From assembly GCA_008729055.1 (NCBI GenBank), contig SDUX01000004.1, positions 6,712,559 to 6,776,558 of the forward strand: a stretch of 64,000 nt of DNA, in the 5' to 3' direction. Positions 44,144 through 55,550 of this stretch are shown piece by piece (the stretch's first letter is position 1; every line of letters begins with the position of its first letter). Under the pieces are notes generated by a model. That model saw nothing but the letters and a program-made list of their open reading frames with translations, was not told the DNA's origin and did no database searches. The position numbers and the translations under genes were made by a program. The stretch is from Pyropia haitanensis (taxonomy: Eukaryota > Rhodophyta > Bangiophyceae > Bangiales > Bangiaceae).

Positions 44144-45724
44144 ATGGGTGACCGTGTGCCTGTCAAGCCGCCCCCCCCGAGCACGGGAGAGGGGCCGTAC
44201 GTGTTCGGGGCCTCCCCCGTCTCGCCATACACGTACAAGCATGTTGCAGAGCTGCTGGAGGAGGTTCACCAGATTGCGGAAAGAGACAATGTGTCTGTGC
44301 TGGTAGATGCACGGGACCTGGTGGGGCACCCACCCCCTCCTCGGGGGCTCGCTGAGCTCTGTTACGAGATTGACGACGTCAAGGTGCATCGATCTAGCGA
44401 TCAATACCTCGGCAAACGCGACGCCCTGTCCAGCCCTGTGCCAATACTCGACGGGTATGCGCTGGACCGACTTGCAAAGCGGGAGTCCCTCATGACAGAC
44501 TACAGCTACCGTGGGGTGCCGGGCATCCCTCTGACGGTCGCAACAGTCTGTTTCATGCCCAAGCATGTCATTCGTCGCTCCCAGTTATCCGCAGTGGTAA
44601 CCGGGGTTGCTGGGCTCCAGCGGTATTCTGAGCAACTCAAGGGTGGGTACCCTAAGCCTTTCGCGCCCAAGGGCGATCCTCCTCTCAAGGGCTTGAACGA
44701 ACCCCCGCGGCTGCGCGGGACCTGGACGCGCCCTGGCACCATCAAGCCCCCTTTTCCCTTCAAGGCCAAGCCGCGTCCTGGCACCATCCAGCACCTACGG
44801 CGCCCACAAGGAGACACGGGCGTTGCCAGTGACACGTACAACTTGGCATGGCCCTCCCAAAGGCAATCGGTCACCCTGCCTAACAAGACGGCGGTGGAAC
44901 AAGAGCTGGAGCTCTCGGCGGACCTGGAGGCCACCTTTGACCCACTATCAATGGAGCTCACTGTCTCCATCCTTGCCTTGCACATGTCGGTCGGCGGTCA
45001 GCTGGAGGGAAGGGTACGACACGGAGCCGTACTCGGCTACTTTGTGGACCGGGTACGCATCCAGGCCGTTGCCAGCGACCCCGCGTTGTTGGTACTCCAG
45101 ACGGTGTCTCCACTGGCCGCCACCGCAGACATCCCCGTGCACCAGGAACGGGAGTGTGGTAAGGAGTGGCAGCGGGGGATTGGGCTCAACGGGGCCGCCT
45201 CGCCGTCCGTGTCCATCACGGCCGGTCGGGTCACCAGCGCACGGCAGCTGGAGGAAGCGGATACGACGCGGCGGCCCTGGGTTTGGACGTCGGCCAAGAC
45301 CAGTGAGGGTACCACCGCTGTGTGGACGTGGGCCATGTCCGCCTGGGAGGGGGGGCTCGTCTATTCCAAGACCGACGCGCTGCCGGCGGGGAAGCCGCTG
45401 CCGCGCCTTGACCGCCGCCTCGCCGGCGCCGCATCCGTGTCGGGGACGGCGGAGCGGGTGGCCGCCCGCTGGTCTGTGCACCCGTCGCCAGCGGGGCGGG
45501 CGCAAGCGTCCGCCTCTGCGCCGAGGGGTTGGCCGTCGACTGTGCGGCTGGCGCTCCGCATGGACGTGGCGGCGAGCACGGTCGTGGAGCGGGAGTGGTC
45601 GCGGCACCGTTTCAACCCGTTCGCGCAACGTCCGGAGCTGCGGTCGTGGCCGGCGCGCGAAGAAGACCCAGAGGCGGCCGTGTCATTCGATTTGGAGCTG
45701 CGCCTCCCCCCACGGCGGCCATGA
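44144..45724 (+). CDS. Hypothetical protein, 526 residues
   Basis: Uninterrupted frame from the first in-frame ATG (MGDRVPVKPPPPSTGEG) to TGA. Composition is balanced and not Ala/Gly-rich, unlike most genes around it, and there are no long homopolymers. Visible features: an N-terminal region with alternating hydrophobic and charged residues (YTYKHVAELLEEVHQIAERD, then NVSVLVDARDLVGHPPPP), a basic Pro-rich middle with two similar segments (TWTRPGTIKPPFPFKAK, then PRPGTIQHLRRP), and a C-terminal half rich in beta-type segments (LELSADLEATFDPLSMELTV). No signal peptide or membrane segment. I do not recognise a family; a lineage-specific or transferred gene is possible. Confidence 0.7.
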   Translation: MGDRVPVKPPPPSTGEGPYVFGASPVSPYTYKHVAELLEEVHQIAERDNVSVLVDARDLVGHPPPPRGLAELCYEIDDVKVHRSSDQYLGKRDALSSPVPILDGYALDRLAKRESLMTDYSYRGVPGIPLTVATVCFMPKHVIRRSQLSAVVTGVAGLQRYSEQLKGGYPKPFAPKGDPPLKGLNEPPRLRGTWTRPGTIKPPFPFKAKPRPGTIQHLRRPQGDTGVASDTYNLAWPSQRQSVTLPNKTAVEQELELSADLEATFDPLSMELTVSILALHMSVGGQLEGRVRHGAVLGYFVDRVRIQAVASDPALLVLQTVSPLAATADIPVHQERECGKEWQRGIGLNGAASPSVSITAGRVTSARQLEEADTTRRPWVWTSAKTSEGTTAVWTWAMSAWEGGLVYSKTDALPAGKPLPRLDRRLAGAASVSGTAERVAARWSVHPSPAGRAQASASAPRGWPSTVRLALRMDVAASTVVEREWSRHRFNPFAQRPELRSWPAREEDPEAAVSFDLELRLPPRRP

Positions 45725-46621
45725 GCAGGGCCGCCCAGGCGGGGCTCGCCGCCCGACCTGTATTTTTTTGGCATCCCATCTCGTGCGTGCCAAGTCTTTC
45801 TGTGTTGTCCGCTGTCCGCGGCTGTCTTTCCCGTCCCGTCCATGTGGCCTCTCTGTGGCGGCCCCGACCGGCGCCGACCGGCGCGGACGATGGCGGCGGC
45901 CCCCCAGGCCGCATGCTCGCTGTCAAAGGTGCAGCGCCCCCCCCCCCCCCGCCCAGTTCCCATACCGCCACCCCCACGTACGCGTGCGCCCGCGTCGGTC
46001 CCACGGGCGGCGGCGGCGCAGCAGCGGCGACGGCAGCAGCAGCAGAGGCCGCCGCCGCCGCCACGCGCCGTGCGGCCGCCCCCACCGGTCGGCGCGCTGC
46101 GGCCGCGGCGCGCGGCCGACGCGGCGGACCGGCGTGGCGTGACGGCCGGCGGCCGCCGCCGCCCAAGCCCACCCGCCGTCAGCGGCCGTCCCGCCCAGCC
46201 GGCAACCGCCGCCCTGTGACAACTGTCTCCCACTCCCTACAAGCAGCGCCCCTTCCGGTACTCGCTACCGCCGCCACCAGCTGCCGCCGGCCAGCTGCTG
46301 TCACGCCCGGCCTGGGGCGCCTCCCTCTACGGGGCGGGCGCGCCGCCCCGCGCCGCCGGTGGCCACCACATCCCGCCCGGTCCAAACGCGAGCACCTACA
46401 GCCCTGTGCACACAGGGCGCGTGGCACCCAAGGCGGCGGCGTGTTGGTCATGGGCGGGCCACCGGCACGCCACGCGGGAATGAAAAAACGCCCCCGTTTG
46501 CTCGGGCCGTAAAACTATCCTCTCCCCTCTGAGCGCTGCCAGCCCACCCCACCCGACGCACCGCGCTCGTGTCCAGCGTGCCCCCTACCCACCCTATGGG
46601 CCACGCCGTCGCTTGCCCCAC
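45725..46621. other. Intergenic spacer, convergent genes
   Basis: GC-rich sequence with CGGC/CCGC tracts between convergently oriented coding regions. Nothing recognisable in any frame. Confidence 0.5.
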
Positions 46622-47755
46622 TCAGCAACCCATCTTCACCGCACTCACAAACGCCGACGTCGACGCGGACTTGCGCTCGTCCGCCTGCGACAGCGCGTAC
46701 ACGACGACGAGCTCGTCGATGGGCTCCTCAAAGCGCGCATAGCCCCGCGCCAGATACGTATTCTTGTCCTTGATGTTTTCCACGCGGCTCCACGACGCGT
46801 ACGAGATGCCCTGCAGTGGCAGGTCGGCGCGCTTGCCCCAGCCCAGCTGCCCCAGCGACTTGCCCGACATCTTGTACGAGAAGACCCCCGTCAGCGCCTT
46901 TTTGGGCACCGACAGCACCGGCAGGACGACCGCCCCCGTCGACCGCATCCGCCCCACCGCGGTCATGCTCTCCCGCCACCCGCTCTTGGCCTCCGACGCC
47001 TTCTTGGTCGTCGCGTCCACGTCCTCAAACGTCATGGACGGCGTCATGGTGCCGCCGCTCACGCGCACGCGGATGGCCTGGAAGCCCGTGTACGTGCCCC
47101 CGAGGAGCGTGCAAGACGGCCCGTCGGGCCCCTGCGCCAGGCGGGTCATGTTGCCCTTGGCCGTCCCCGTCTTGCCCTTGTCGCTCCGCGGCTTGCACCC
47201 GCGCACCGACTTGACGGTCGCCGTCAGGATGCGGCCGTCGCCGAGCTCGAGCTTCTTCCCCTTGGCCGACAGCACCTTGTGCAGCGACACCTTGACGGGC
47301 TTGCACCCGCCACCGCGCGGCGCCGGCCGTGGCGACGGCGACGACCCGTACGACCCAGACGACCCAGACGACCGCGGCGACAGCGCCTGCGTCGGCGACA
47401 GCGTCACGTCCGACGAGCGCACCAGGCCGCACCGGCAAGACGCGCCCGTCGCGGGCGACTCCCCCGAATCACACGCCGCCACCGAGCCGACCGCCCGGGA
47501 GCGGCACTCGTGCGTGGCCACAGACACGTCGACACATCCCCAGCTCGCCTCGCAGTCCTTGCCCTGGCACCGGCCGGTGGTCGAGCCCAATGAGGACGGC
47601 ACAAACGTCAGACAGCGGCCGACAGACGCCGACGACAGCACCGCACACGAGCACGTCTCGCCGGCGGGGAGGGCCGACGTGACCGCCGCCACCGACGCCA
47701 CCACCGCCGCCGCCGCCACCGTCGACAGCCACATGGCACGGGCCGGGGGAGCCAT
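46622..47755 (-). CDS. Secreted Cys-containing protein, 377 residues, unknown function
   Basis: One exon, ATG at 47755 followed by a signal peptide (hydrophobic Ala/Val stretch, cleavage probable near residue 29, SALPAGE). Residues about 30-115 hold many Cys (GETCSCAV, GRCQGKDCEASWGC, HECRSRA, GASCRCGL), then a Ser/Pro/Gly linker. A basic domain from about 150 onward ends exactly in Cys (VSAVKMGC). The C-terminal domain alternates hydrophobic and Lys/Arg residues (LHKVLSAKGKKLELGDGRIL, and SWSRVENIKDKNTYLARGYA). Probable extracellular matrix or cell-wall protein by its signal peptide and Cys content; no known family was recognised. TATA box about 167 bases upstream. No long homopolymers and no frame break. 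Confidence 0.85.
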   Translation of the reverse strand: MAPPARAMWLSTVAAAAVVASVAAVTSALPAGETCSCAVLSSASVGRCLTFVPSSLGSTTGRCQGKDCEASWGCVDVSVATHECRSRAVGSVAACDSGESPATGASCRCGLVRSSDVTLSPTQALSPRSSGSSGSYGSSPSPRPAPRGGGCKPVKVSLHKVLSAKGKKLELGDGRILTATVKSVRGCKPRSDKGKTGTAKGNMTRLAQGPDGPSCTLLGGTYTGFQAIRVRVSGGTMTPSMTFEDVDATTKKASEAKSGWRESMTAVGRMRSTGAVVLPVLSVPKKALTGVFSYKMSGKSLGQLGWGKRADLPLQGISYASWSRVENIKDKNTYLARGYARFEEPIDELVVVYALSQADERKSASTSAFVSAVKMGC

Positions 47756-47921
47756 GTCTTGAGGCGAGAATAAAGAAGCGGACAGCGAGAGAAGCCGCTA
47801 CTGCACGGCCGCACCAGGGTAATGGGCAAGAGACCCGGGGGCTGCTCGTCAGCGGGCTACTGGGGGAATGGGTGAGGATGGCGGCAGAGACGGGGCACCC
47901 AGACGCGACGGCCACCGCCTC

Positions 47922-47927
47922 TTTATA
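47922..47927 (-). promoter_or_regulatory. TATA box of the 377-residue secreted protein gene
   Basis: CTATAAAG on the minus strand (TATAAA 47927-47922) in GC-rich surroundings, about 167 bases upstream of the ATG. Confidence 0.6.
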
Positions 47928-50900
47928 GCCGCCCGCGCCTAGCCCACCCGCCGCGGCAGCAGCACGGGGCGCACCGCCGGCGCACCGGCGGCCCCGGATC
48001 CCCCCACCCACGACCACGCACGCCACGCCACGCCGCTCGCCGAGCCAGCAACGGGGAGCATCAGGGCCGGCGGTCGGCAGGGCCAGGAACACGGCCCGCC
48101 ACGCCTGCCCCTGCATCCCACCCGCCGTGCAGGCGAGCCCAACGCAGACATCCCGGCCTCGGCGGGGGGACAGCGCGCGTGGGGGGCGGGGGAGGGGGAC
48201 CGCCTGCCGGGCCCGCAGGGAAAAGGAGGGACAGCCGCTACCGCTGGGTGTCACCGCCGCCGCCGCCGGTAGGCCCCCTCGTCCCGGTGCCGCAGCTGAC
48301 GCGGCCGTGCCCTCGCGGGGGGGAGGGAGGAGTCCCAGACGACGTGGCAATCCCCGAGGCCCGTCCGCTCGGCCAGGTGTTGGATCGCTTCCAATGCATT
48401 GTGGCCAGCAGAGGAGGGGGGCGAGGAAAGAGGGGGACGAGGGGGGGGAGGAGGGGGTAGGGGGAGCAGGGGGGGGGGGGGAAAGATGGGGGTGAGGGGT
48501 GTGCGGAGGTTGGAACTACGTACGTTCGTGGTATACGAAGGGTGGGGTGGGGGGGTAGAAAGATCAAGCGACTTGCCACGGGTGGGTCGTGCAGGTGGGC
48601 CAGGGCGAGGGCGAGCCTCGACGTGACGGTCGCGACCGTCACGTTCAACCCACCGTCACCTCTGTCCTCGACAGAGTTCGTACACAACCTTTTCAGAAGG
48701 AATCATGGACAACACCCGCGACAGGATTGTGTTTCCCGCCAGCTGACCGGCCGCCATCTTCCGCCGCCGCCCCGCGGTGCGAGTGTCCCCTGGACGTCGA
48801 GTCGGTCATTGCGCTGCCGACGTGCGTGCTGATCGGGTTCAAGGTGCTGGCGCTGGTGTGCCTGCCCGCCCACCGCCGCCTCGACGGCGTCGCCCGCACG
48901 CTCGTGCCAGTGTACGCTACCCTCCCGACGGAGGGCGCCGCTGGGCGCGGCGCCGGCGCCGCCACCACCACCCCGCACGAGGTGTATATGCTGCTCGCCG
49001 CCATGCCTGACATGCCAGCCGCGTCGTCCGGTTAGTTGGCACTGCTTTTGCAAGGAGCGGGCCTCACGGGCACCCCCTACCAGCAGTGCAAGGCGGACAT
49101 GGCGGCCGCGATTGCCCTCTTGTGTGGACGACCAGCGCCTACTGGCCGGCGACGCGCGCGGCGTCACGCAGCCACCGTCCATCCTCTTCAAGGCAGGTGC
49201 CACGTGAGCGCACCTTCGCCGCGACGCACCCGTTGCCCGCGGCGGCGGCGCAGGCGGGGCGGCTGCTCGCGCTGCTGTCGGCGCACGGTGCGGCCGCGCT
49301 CAGCGGGGTACTCGACGACGTGCCGTGGGCGGGGCATACGGCAGGTATCGGCCAATACGTCTACCTGGACAATGGGCCCGCGACTGGGTGGGTTGGCACG
49401 CGTGGAGTGTGTGTGTGGGGGTGGCAGTTGCTCTGGTCTTTGGAAGAAAGTGGAGAAGGAATCTGGGGGAACCGGGGGGGGAACAGCTGGGGCGGCATGC
49501 TCAAACGCCCGGCTGGACCAGGTCTCGACTCTCCTGCTCAGGGGTTGGGTATGCGCCCAGGTAGCCGCTATTTGGCTTTGCTTCAGAATGGTTGGCGGGG
49601 TAGTCGGGAGAGAGGGGCATGGAGGATTGAGGGGGGCTGAAGCGGTGCTCGCTCTTGCTCCTGCAGGGGGCAGGCGCCCCCACCAGGTGAGAGAGGCGGC
49701 AGGGGACAGTGGGTCGTGGGGGTCGCTCGGTCTTGACTTTTGCGAGAGCGTCCGCACATTCGCCATACTCGCGCGGGCAGGAGTACCCGTCGGAATGTGT
49801 CGAGGCTGGGAGAGGCAATATGAGGTGCCTCGTCCGCAAGACACTTCCCTTTGCAAGAGCTGTCTTTGGCTCTGAAGTGCATCTGCTCACCCGTCACCAC
49901 CTCGACGGTAGCTGTGCGCGCGGAATTTCCAGTCGAGTAGCTGTCCTTGGACATGCCCGTCACGCGTCCCTATTGCCGGTGGCGAATAGCACCAGTAGAC
50001 GCCGCTTCTGCGCGATGTAGGCTGCGGGTGGCCGCGTCTGGCCGGGCAGCCAACCCCAAACGTGCCACCAGTAGCGACGCAGGGTCGAAAGCCATATCAG
50101 ATGGCGAGGCGTCATAGAGCTTCTCCCCCCTTGACTTCCGTGACATCGACCATCTGCGCTGACTCGCTGTGACCAAAGTACACGACCGTCAGCGCTGTGG
50201 CAACAGACCGCTTGCAGGCGGCCCATGCACCGCGTACCCAACGCGGACCAATGGGCCGCGGCCATCTGGTTTTGATTGACCCGACTTGACCTCACATGCA
50301 GTTTTCGTCTCATTTTCGTCCCCAATCTCTTGTTCTGCTTGGCTGGGGGAGCCCCCCGCCTCCGTGCCCTCTCTTTCTGGAAGGCTTTTCACCCTTCCCA
50401 GGGTCCATCCCCCTCGCGCTGGGCTGGCCCAGCGTGGTGCTGCACTCGCGGCGCTGCCAGTCGTGGTGAGGCGTTCCGCGCTGCCGCCGCCCCCGCCTGC
50501 GTCGCGCCTCGGGCGACGTGGCGACCCAACGACCCCGCCGTCTCCACCTCCTGCATCCCCTTCCCGTGCTCCTTCACGCCGCCCGTCCCCGCCGGCGTGG
50601 CCGCCGCCGCCAGACGGGCGCGCCCCCGCTGGCCGCGCGTCGTGCCCCTCGCGGCCGCCCGCAGCGCGTCGTCGTTCTGGGGCGGCGTCCGCACCACGGG
50701 CACCGCCCTGTGGGCGCTCCCGTCGCTCGCCAGCTCCCCGTTTCCCCCCGTCCTCGCTTCCACTCTCCCCCCTCTCCCTGTCGCTGCCGCGGCGCGGTGT
50801 CCGGTTGTCCTTCCCGCTATTCCCCCGTGGGGGGAAGGAAGGGGGGGGGGGGGGGTAGGTATCGGCGGTCGCGGCGGCGGCAGGCACCCGCTGTGGGTGC

Positions 50901-51049
50901 TCGCAGCGGCTGTGCCGGCACGCGTTGTGCGGACGACGGGCGCCTTGGCGGGGCTATCACCACCGCTGGCCGGGCCGACCGGTCGCTCGCGCGGGACGCG
51001 GGGGTTAGTTTGGCGGGGGGAGGGGGAGGGCACGGCGCCGCGTGCCGCC
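47928..51049. other. Intergenic region with gene-like remnants
   Basis: 48.1-48.7 kb is G-rich. 48.75-49.4 kb carries broken protein-like segments (separate entry). 49.4-50.3 kb has balanced composition with no recognised product. 50.3-51.0 kb is pyrimidine/GC-rich and leads into the TMX-like gene. Confidence 0.45.
48770..49390 (+). pseudogene. Gene-like segments in several frames, probable decayed or multi-exon gene
   Basis: Stretches that do not look like low complexity appear in sequence: CPLDVESVIALPTCVLIGFK (about 48783-48845), PHEVYMLLAAMPDMPAASSG ending at TAG 49033, GTPYQQCKADMAAAIALLCG in the same frame after the stop, DDQRLLAGDARGVTQPPSIL FK in another frame (about 49125-49190), and AAALSGVLDDVPWAG (about 49289-49333). 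Either introns that I cannot place or decay separates them. No family recognised. Confidence 0.25.
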
Positions 51050-52546
51050 ATGATGCGGCGGGTGTGGGAGGTGGGCACGGCGCTGACGCTGCTGCTGGCG
51101 GCGGCGGTGGCGGCGGGGTGCGCCGGGGGGGCGTCGGCGGCGGCGGCGGCGGCAGCGGCGGGCACCAAGGTGCAAAGAGAACCGGGGTAGGTGGTGGTGG
51201 CAGGTGGGGTGGGAGGAGGCTGGGGGGCGCTGTGCAGCCTTGTAGGCGGGCGGCTGGTTTGTGGGCCGCGGTGGGTGTGGTCTTGTGCGGGGCAGAAGTG
51301 CGGGGACACGTTCTGCTTGGGGGCGTCGGCGGATGTCGGTCGTACTGACGACGGCAATGGCTGCATGTTTCACACTGGGCTACCGCCGTGCTACGCTTTT
51401 GCCGCTCACGTCTGGACCCCACCGCGAGTTTTTTTTTTTTTTTTTGTGTGTGTGTGTGTCTGGTCTGCAGGGTCGTCCATGAGCTCAATGCTCGCAATTT
51501 TGACGCGACTGTTGCCACTGGCCGGTGGCTTGTCGAGTGTACGTTGGACGGGGGTCCGAGGTCGTCACTAGGGCTGCCACACCACGCCTTTGTGGGCGTA
51601 TGTCGTTTGCTGCGCTGCCGTCGTCCTAGCTCGGGAGGTGTAGCTGCATTGGTACTTGCGCACGAGGGACACGCCTGTTGCGGAGTGCCTGTTGCAAAGT
51701 GCGCACCGCTGGTGTCATGCGTGTGCCCCGGTTGCGAGGTGCGTGCCGCTGCCGTCGTTGGACGTGTTTGCGTTTCTGACATTGTCCTCGTCTATCGACG
51801 ACGCGCCCACGTCCTTTGCTCTTTTTTTTGCCATGTCGTTCGCATCCCTGTTACTCTCCCTCCTCCTTCCAACTCCTCCGTCTTTCTCGTACGCTCTGTC
51901 CCGCTCTGTAGTCTACGCGCCCTGGTGTTCATCGTGCCGGTCGTTTGCGCCCACCTACGTTGCCGTTGCGCGCGCCATTGCGGCATCGCCACGGGGCGGG
52001 AGTGTCCGCGTCGCGCGTGTGGACGGTTGGACGTACAGCGTGCTGTGCCGCCGTTTCCGTGTGAACGCCTTCCCCTCCTTTGTCGTCTTCCAAGGCGGCT
52101 ACGTGTACGAGCACACGGGCAGGTGGTCGCCCCAGGGGCTGGTTACGTTTGCGCTGCCGCCCCCATTACGGCAGTCCAACCTGGCACCGTCGGCGGCTGA
52201 TAGGGATGGGGGTGGGAGCGCCGCTGCCGACGAGGGCGACGGTGACGGAAGCAGCGACGGCGGCCGCGGCGCGGCTGCCAGAGAGTACGCGGCCGAGCCC
52301 GCTCCCGCTCAGGAGGACGTGGTTGTGAACGGGGCGCGGGTGGACAGGCCGTTTGGGCCGATGGCGCCGCACTGGCGGCTGGCCACGTACCTGTCAGCCA
52401 TAGGCGGGGAGCTTGCCGCCGTAGGGCGGGACATGTCTACCGTCCAGCTGGGGGGCGTGGTGGTGGGCAGCGGCATGGCCCTCACCGTCGTGATTGTGGT
52501 GGGCCTGGCTGTCCTCACCACGCCGGGGGTGTTCAAATTTGACTGA
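51050..52546 (+). CDS. TMX-like transmembrane thioredoxin (ER oxidoreductase)
   Basis: Three exons: 51050-51186, 51471-51538 and 51912-52546, with GT-AG introns of 284 and 373 bases (donors GTAGGT and GTACGT, acceptors CTGCAG and CTGTAG). Total 279 residues. Signal peptide about 1-29. Thioredoxin fold from about 47: VVHELNARNFD, WLVEFYAPWCSSC with the active-site pair Cys74/Cys77, and cis-Pro123 in NAFPSFVVF. The codon for Phe in EFYAPWC is split across intron 2, which confirms the splice. After an acidic/Gly-rich linker a single membrane segment (about 250-272, GSGMALTVVIVVGLAVL) precedes a short tail FKFD. Layout matches TMX/PDI-like type I proteins acting on disulfides in the ER. A T17 tract followed by (GT)n is in intron 1. 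Confidence 0.9.
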
Positions 52547-52973
52547 GCGGGTGTGGTGAGCCATGGTAGCGTGTCCGGGGTGTGCGCGTGCCCGTCTGTG
52601 TAGCCACGGTGTCATCCCCTCTCCCTTCTCGTAGTGCAATGTACAGAGTGCTTTGCTGCCTGCTGTGTTTTGTGTTTCTGTCTGTGCAAAGTCTTGCCAT
52701 GGCGTGCGCACGGTGCATACTGGGGTCGGAGAAACCCCGGGCTCACGACACAAACTGCTTGCAAGACTGTTGACGAGCACGTATCTGGTCTACGAGCGTT
52801 GCGTGAAGCCAGAGTGGCGGAGCTGGGCTGCTCAGCGGGGAACACAGGGGTAGCTCCTCTATCTTTTCTACGCTCTTTGCATTCCAACGGTACACATCTG
52901 TACATGCGCAGGCGGGAGCGGCGGAATGGTCTGCGACCCTCACGCATCCTGCGGCACCCCCCCGCCCGGCAGC
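52547..52973. other. Convergent spacer TMX-like / ABCD
   Basis: Balanced-composition DNA between two stop codons that face each other. No AATAAA and no gene seen. Confidence 0.5.
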
Positions 52974-55519
52974 TCAGGCACTCGCACTCCCAGAGGCCAG
53001 CTCCTCTGTGGCCTCCACCTCACCCTCCTCGTGCCCTCCCTCCCCATCGCTCTCCGTCGCGTCAGGGGCCGTCGACATAACCGCCGAGGCGGCAGAGCCC
53101 TCGCCAGCCGAAAAGGTCAGCGCCGGCACGTCACCCGCCACCAAGTCCCGGTACGCGTAGCCACCATGGCCATCCAGCGCGAGGATTTTGGTGTGGAACC
53201 GGAAGAGCGACGGCCGGTGGCTGACCGTCACGAGCGTGACGCCCAGCTCCTGGGCGCGCTCGTACAGGTAGCCCTCCGCCTCGAGGGAGATAGCCGCGGA
53301 CGCCTCGTCGAGGACCGCATAGTCAGGGCGCGCAAAGAGCATCCGAGCAAAGCCTAAGCGCTGCTTCTCCCCGCCCGACAGCACATCAGCCCAGTCGCGG
53401 ACGGCGTCGAGGCCGCCTTTGCGGGTGGCCACGTGCAGCAGCCTTGCATCAGACAGGAAACCCATGATGAGCTCGTCGGTAGCACCCATTCCGGCGACAG
53501 CCTCATCCCACGTTAGGGGGTAGACCACCTGCGCGCGCAACGTACCAAGCGTCAGATAGGGTCGCTGGGGCACGTAAAAGACGCGCGAGCCGGCTGGGCG
53601 GTAGAGGGTGCCGCCGTAGAGAGGCCACAGGCCGGCCAAGACTCGGAACAGCGACGACCTGCAGGCCGTGCACAAAGGGGGCAACATGCACAGCAATCAA
53701 GAGCAAGTCAGTACTTGTCGCCGTTCATCACCAGGCATCAGCAAACACTCTCACCCTGCAGGCGCCCGAAGAGTAGCGCACCACAACCGTGCAAAGAGAG
53801 AGCGACATGAAAAAGAGCAGCTGGCAGCGCAGGACGAGCCTCTCGCAGCCAGGAACAGAGTACGTACTTCCCGCTGCCGTTCGGGCCCGCGACAATGACG
53901 TGCGTGCCTCGAGGGATGGACACATTCACGTCCGTCAGCAGCACAGACCGGTCCGGTGCGATGACGTTGACTCCCTCGAACCTCACCCCCCCCCCCCGGC
54001 TCTCCACCAGCGAGCCTGGCGTCATCAGCGTGGCCAGTCGAGCCTCTGTGTGCAGGTCGGTGCTCGACTCGAGCTGCGCCCGCGGCACGGTGCTCACTGC
54101 CAGGTCGCTCAGGACGTCGTCCAGCCGTGCCACCCGCGCACAGTAGCCGGTCAGCGCCGTGATGCTCTTTCCGGCCAGCACGAGCCGGCCAATGGCGCCC
54201 GCCAGTGCAATGAGGAGCCGGCTGTTGCGGGTATAAAGCCCAGCAATGTCCGACGCCGAGCTATCAGCCCCATCCCGGATGGCGTCGTCAGTGGGCGCCT
54301 TCTCGGCCGACAAGCAGGCCGCCTCGGGAGAGAGGGCGAGCTTCACAGGAATCAGCGACGCGGCGGCCGACATGGCGCGCGGCGACACCCGCAGTCGCGC
54401 AGCACTCGCCGCCGCCGCCCGATGAGGCGCCTTGACCAGGTGTGGGAAGAAGACCGGGATGGATACGATGGTATAGCCGACGATGGTCGCGACGTACTTG
54501 ATCAACAGCTGGTCGCAGAAGCCGATGCGCGCTCGGGCGCGGAAGACGCGGGCCATGTGCGAAGCGACGCGGCCAAGCGCCTCAGTGATGTACACCTTCT
54601 CATAGCGGAAGCCCCGGTAGAACGCCACCTCCTCCCCGTGCGTGATGAGGCGGCTGTGGTGGAGGCGGTACTCCCCTTCCAGGCGCTGCTCCTCCGCGAC
54701 GAGCCGCCCAAACGGTGGCTGCACCGCCCGCAGGGCTACGGAGCACGCCACAAAGTAGCTGATGAGCAAAGGCGCCGCGCGCGGGCCAAGTGACCGCGAC
54801 AGTTTGCGGGAGAAGAGAACAACGTCGAGGGCAGGCTTGGACAGGTTCGAGTAGATGTCGGCGAGCGATGTACAAAAGCGATCAATGTCCGTCGTGAGCA
54901 GCTGGTCCACGTTTTGGATGCGCGAGTCGAGGTTGCTGACCGCGTAGTAGGTGTTGGCCTCGTTGAGGTACTTGTCGTGAAAGTGCTGGGACAGCCGCAA
55001 GCGGAACATCACCTTGAGGTGCGCAAGCGTAAAGCGGAGGCCCGTATTGACCGCGCTCATGGGGAAAGCCATGATAAAGATGTCCCGGATGGCTCGCCGG
55101 TAAAACGCCCGCCGGTCCCGACTCACAATCGCCTTAACCACCCGCCCCCCATTGTCACTCGCCCAAATGTCACAGTACGAGCGCGCGCCGAGCAGCCCGG
55201 CAATGACCGCCAGCAGCACAAACTCCCGGCTGTGCACGCCCGGGACGACCACCTTGAGGAACTTCCACAGCTGCGCCGCAAACACCCGGTCCACCCCCCC
55301 GCCGCCGGCCGCACCGCGGGAGCCGCTCTGCTTTCTCCGCAGGCTGGGCCCGTCGCCCACCCCAGCCCCGCCGCCCGCCGCCACGAGGCCACCACCGCCA
55401 CCGCCGCTGCCGCTGCCGCCGCCGCCGCCGCTGACCGGGCGCGCGTCGGCGGCGTTGCAAGCGCCCCCCCCCCCCCCCCCCACTCCTGGAGGCCGGCCCA
55501 CCCGCCCGCCGCCGTCGTT

Positions 55520-55550
<31 letters not shown>

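Noticed and set aside
44105..44215. Possible tRNA-Ser start (GGAGAGGTGCCTGAGCGG)
   Set aside because: No matching acceptor 3' strand or T-arm was found, and the region overlaps the start of a good protein gene.
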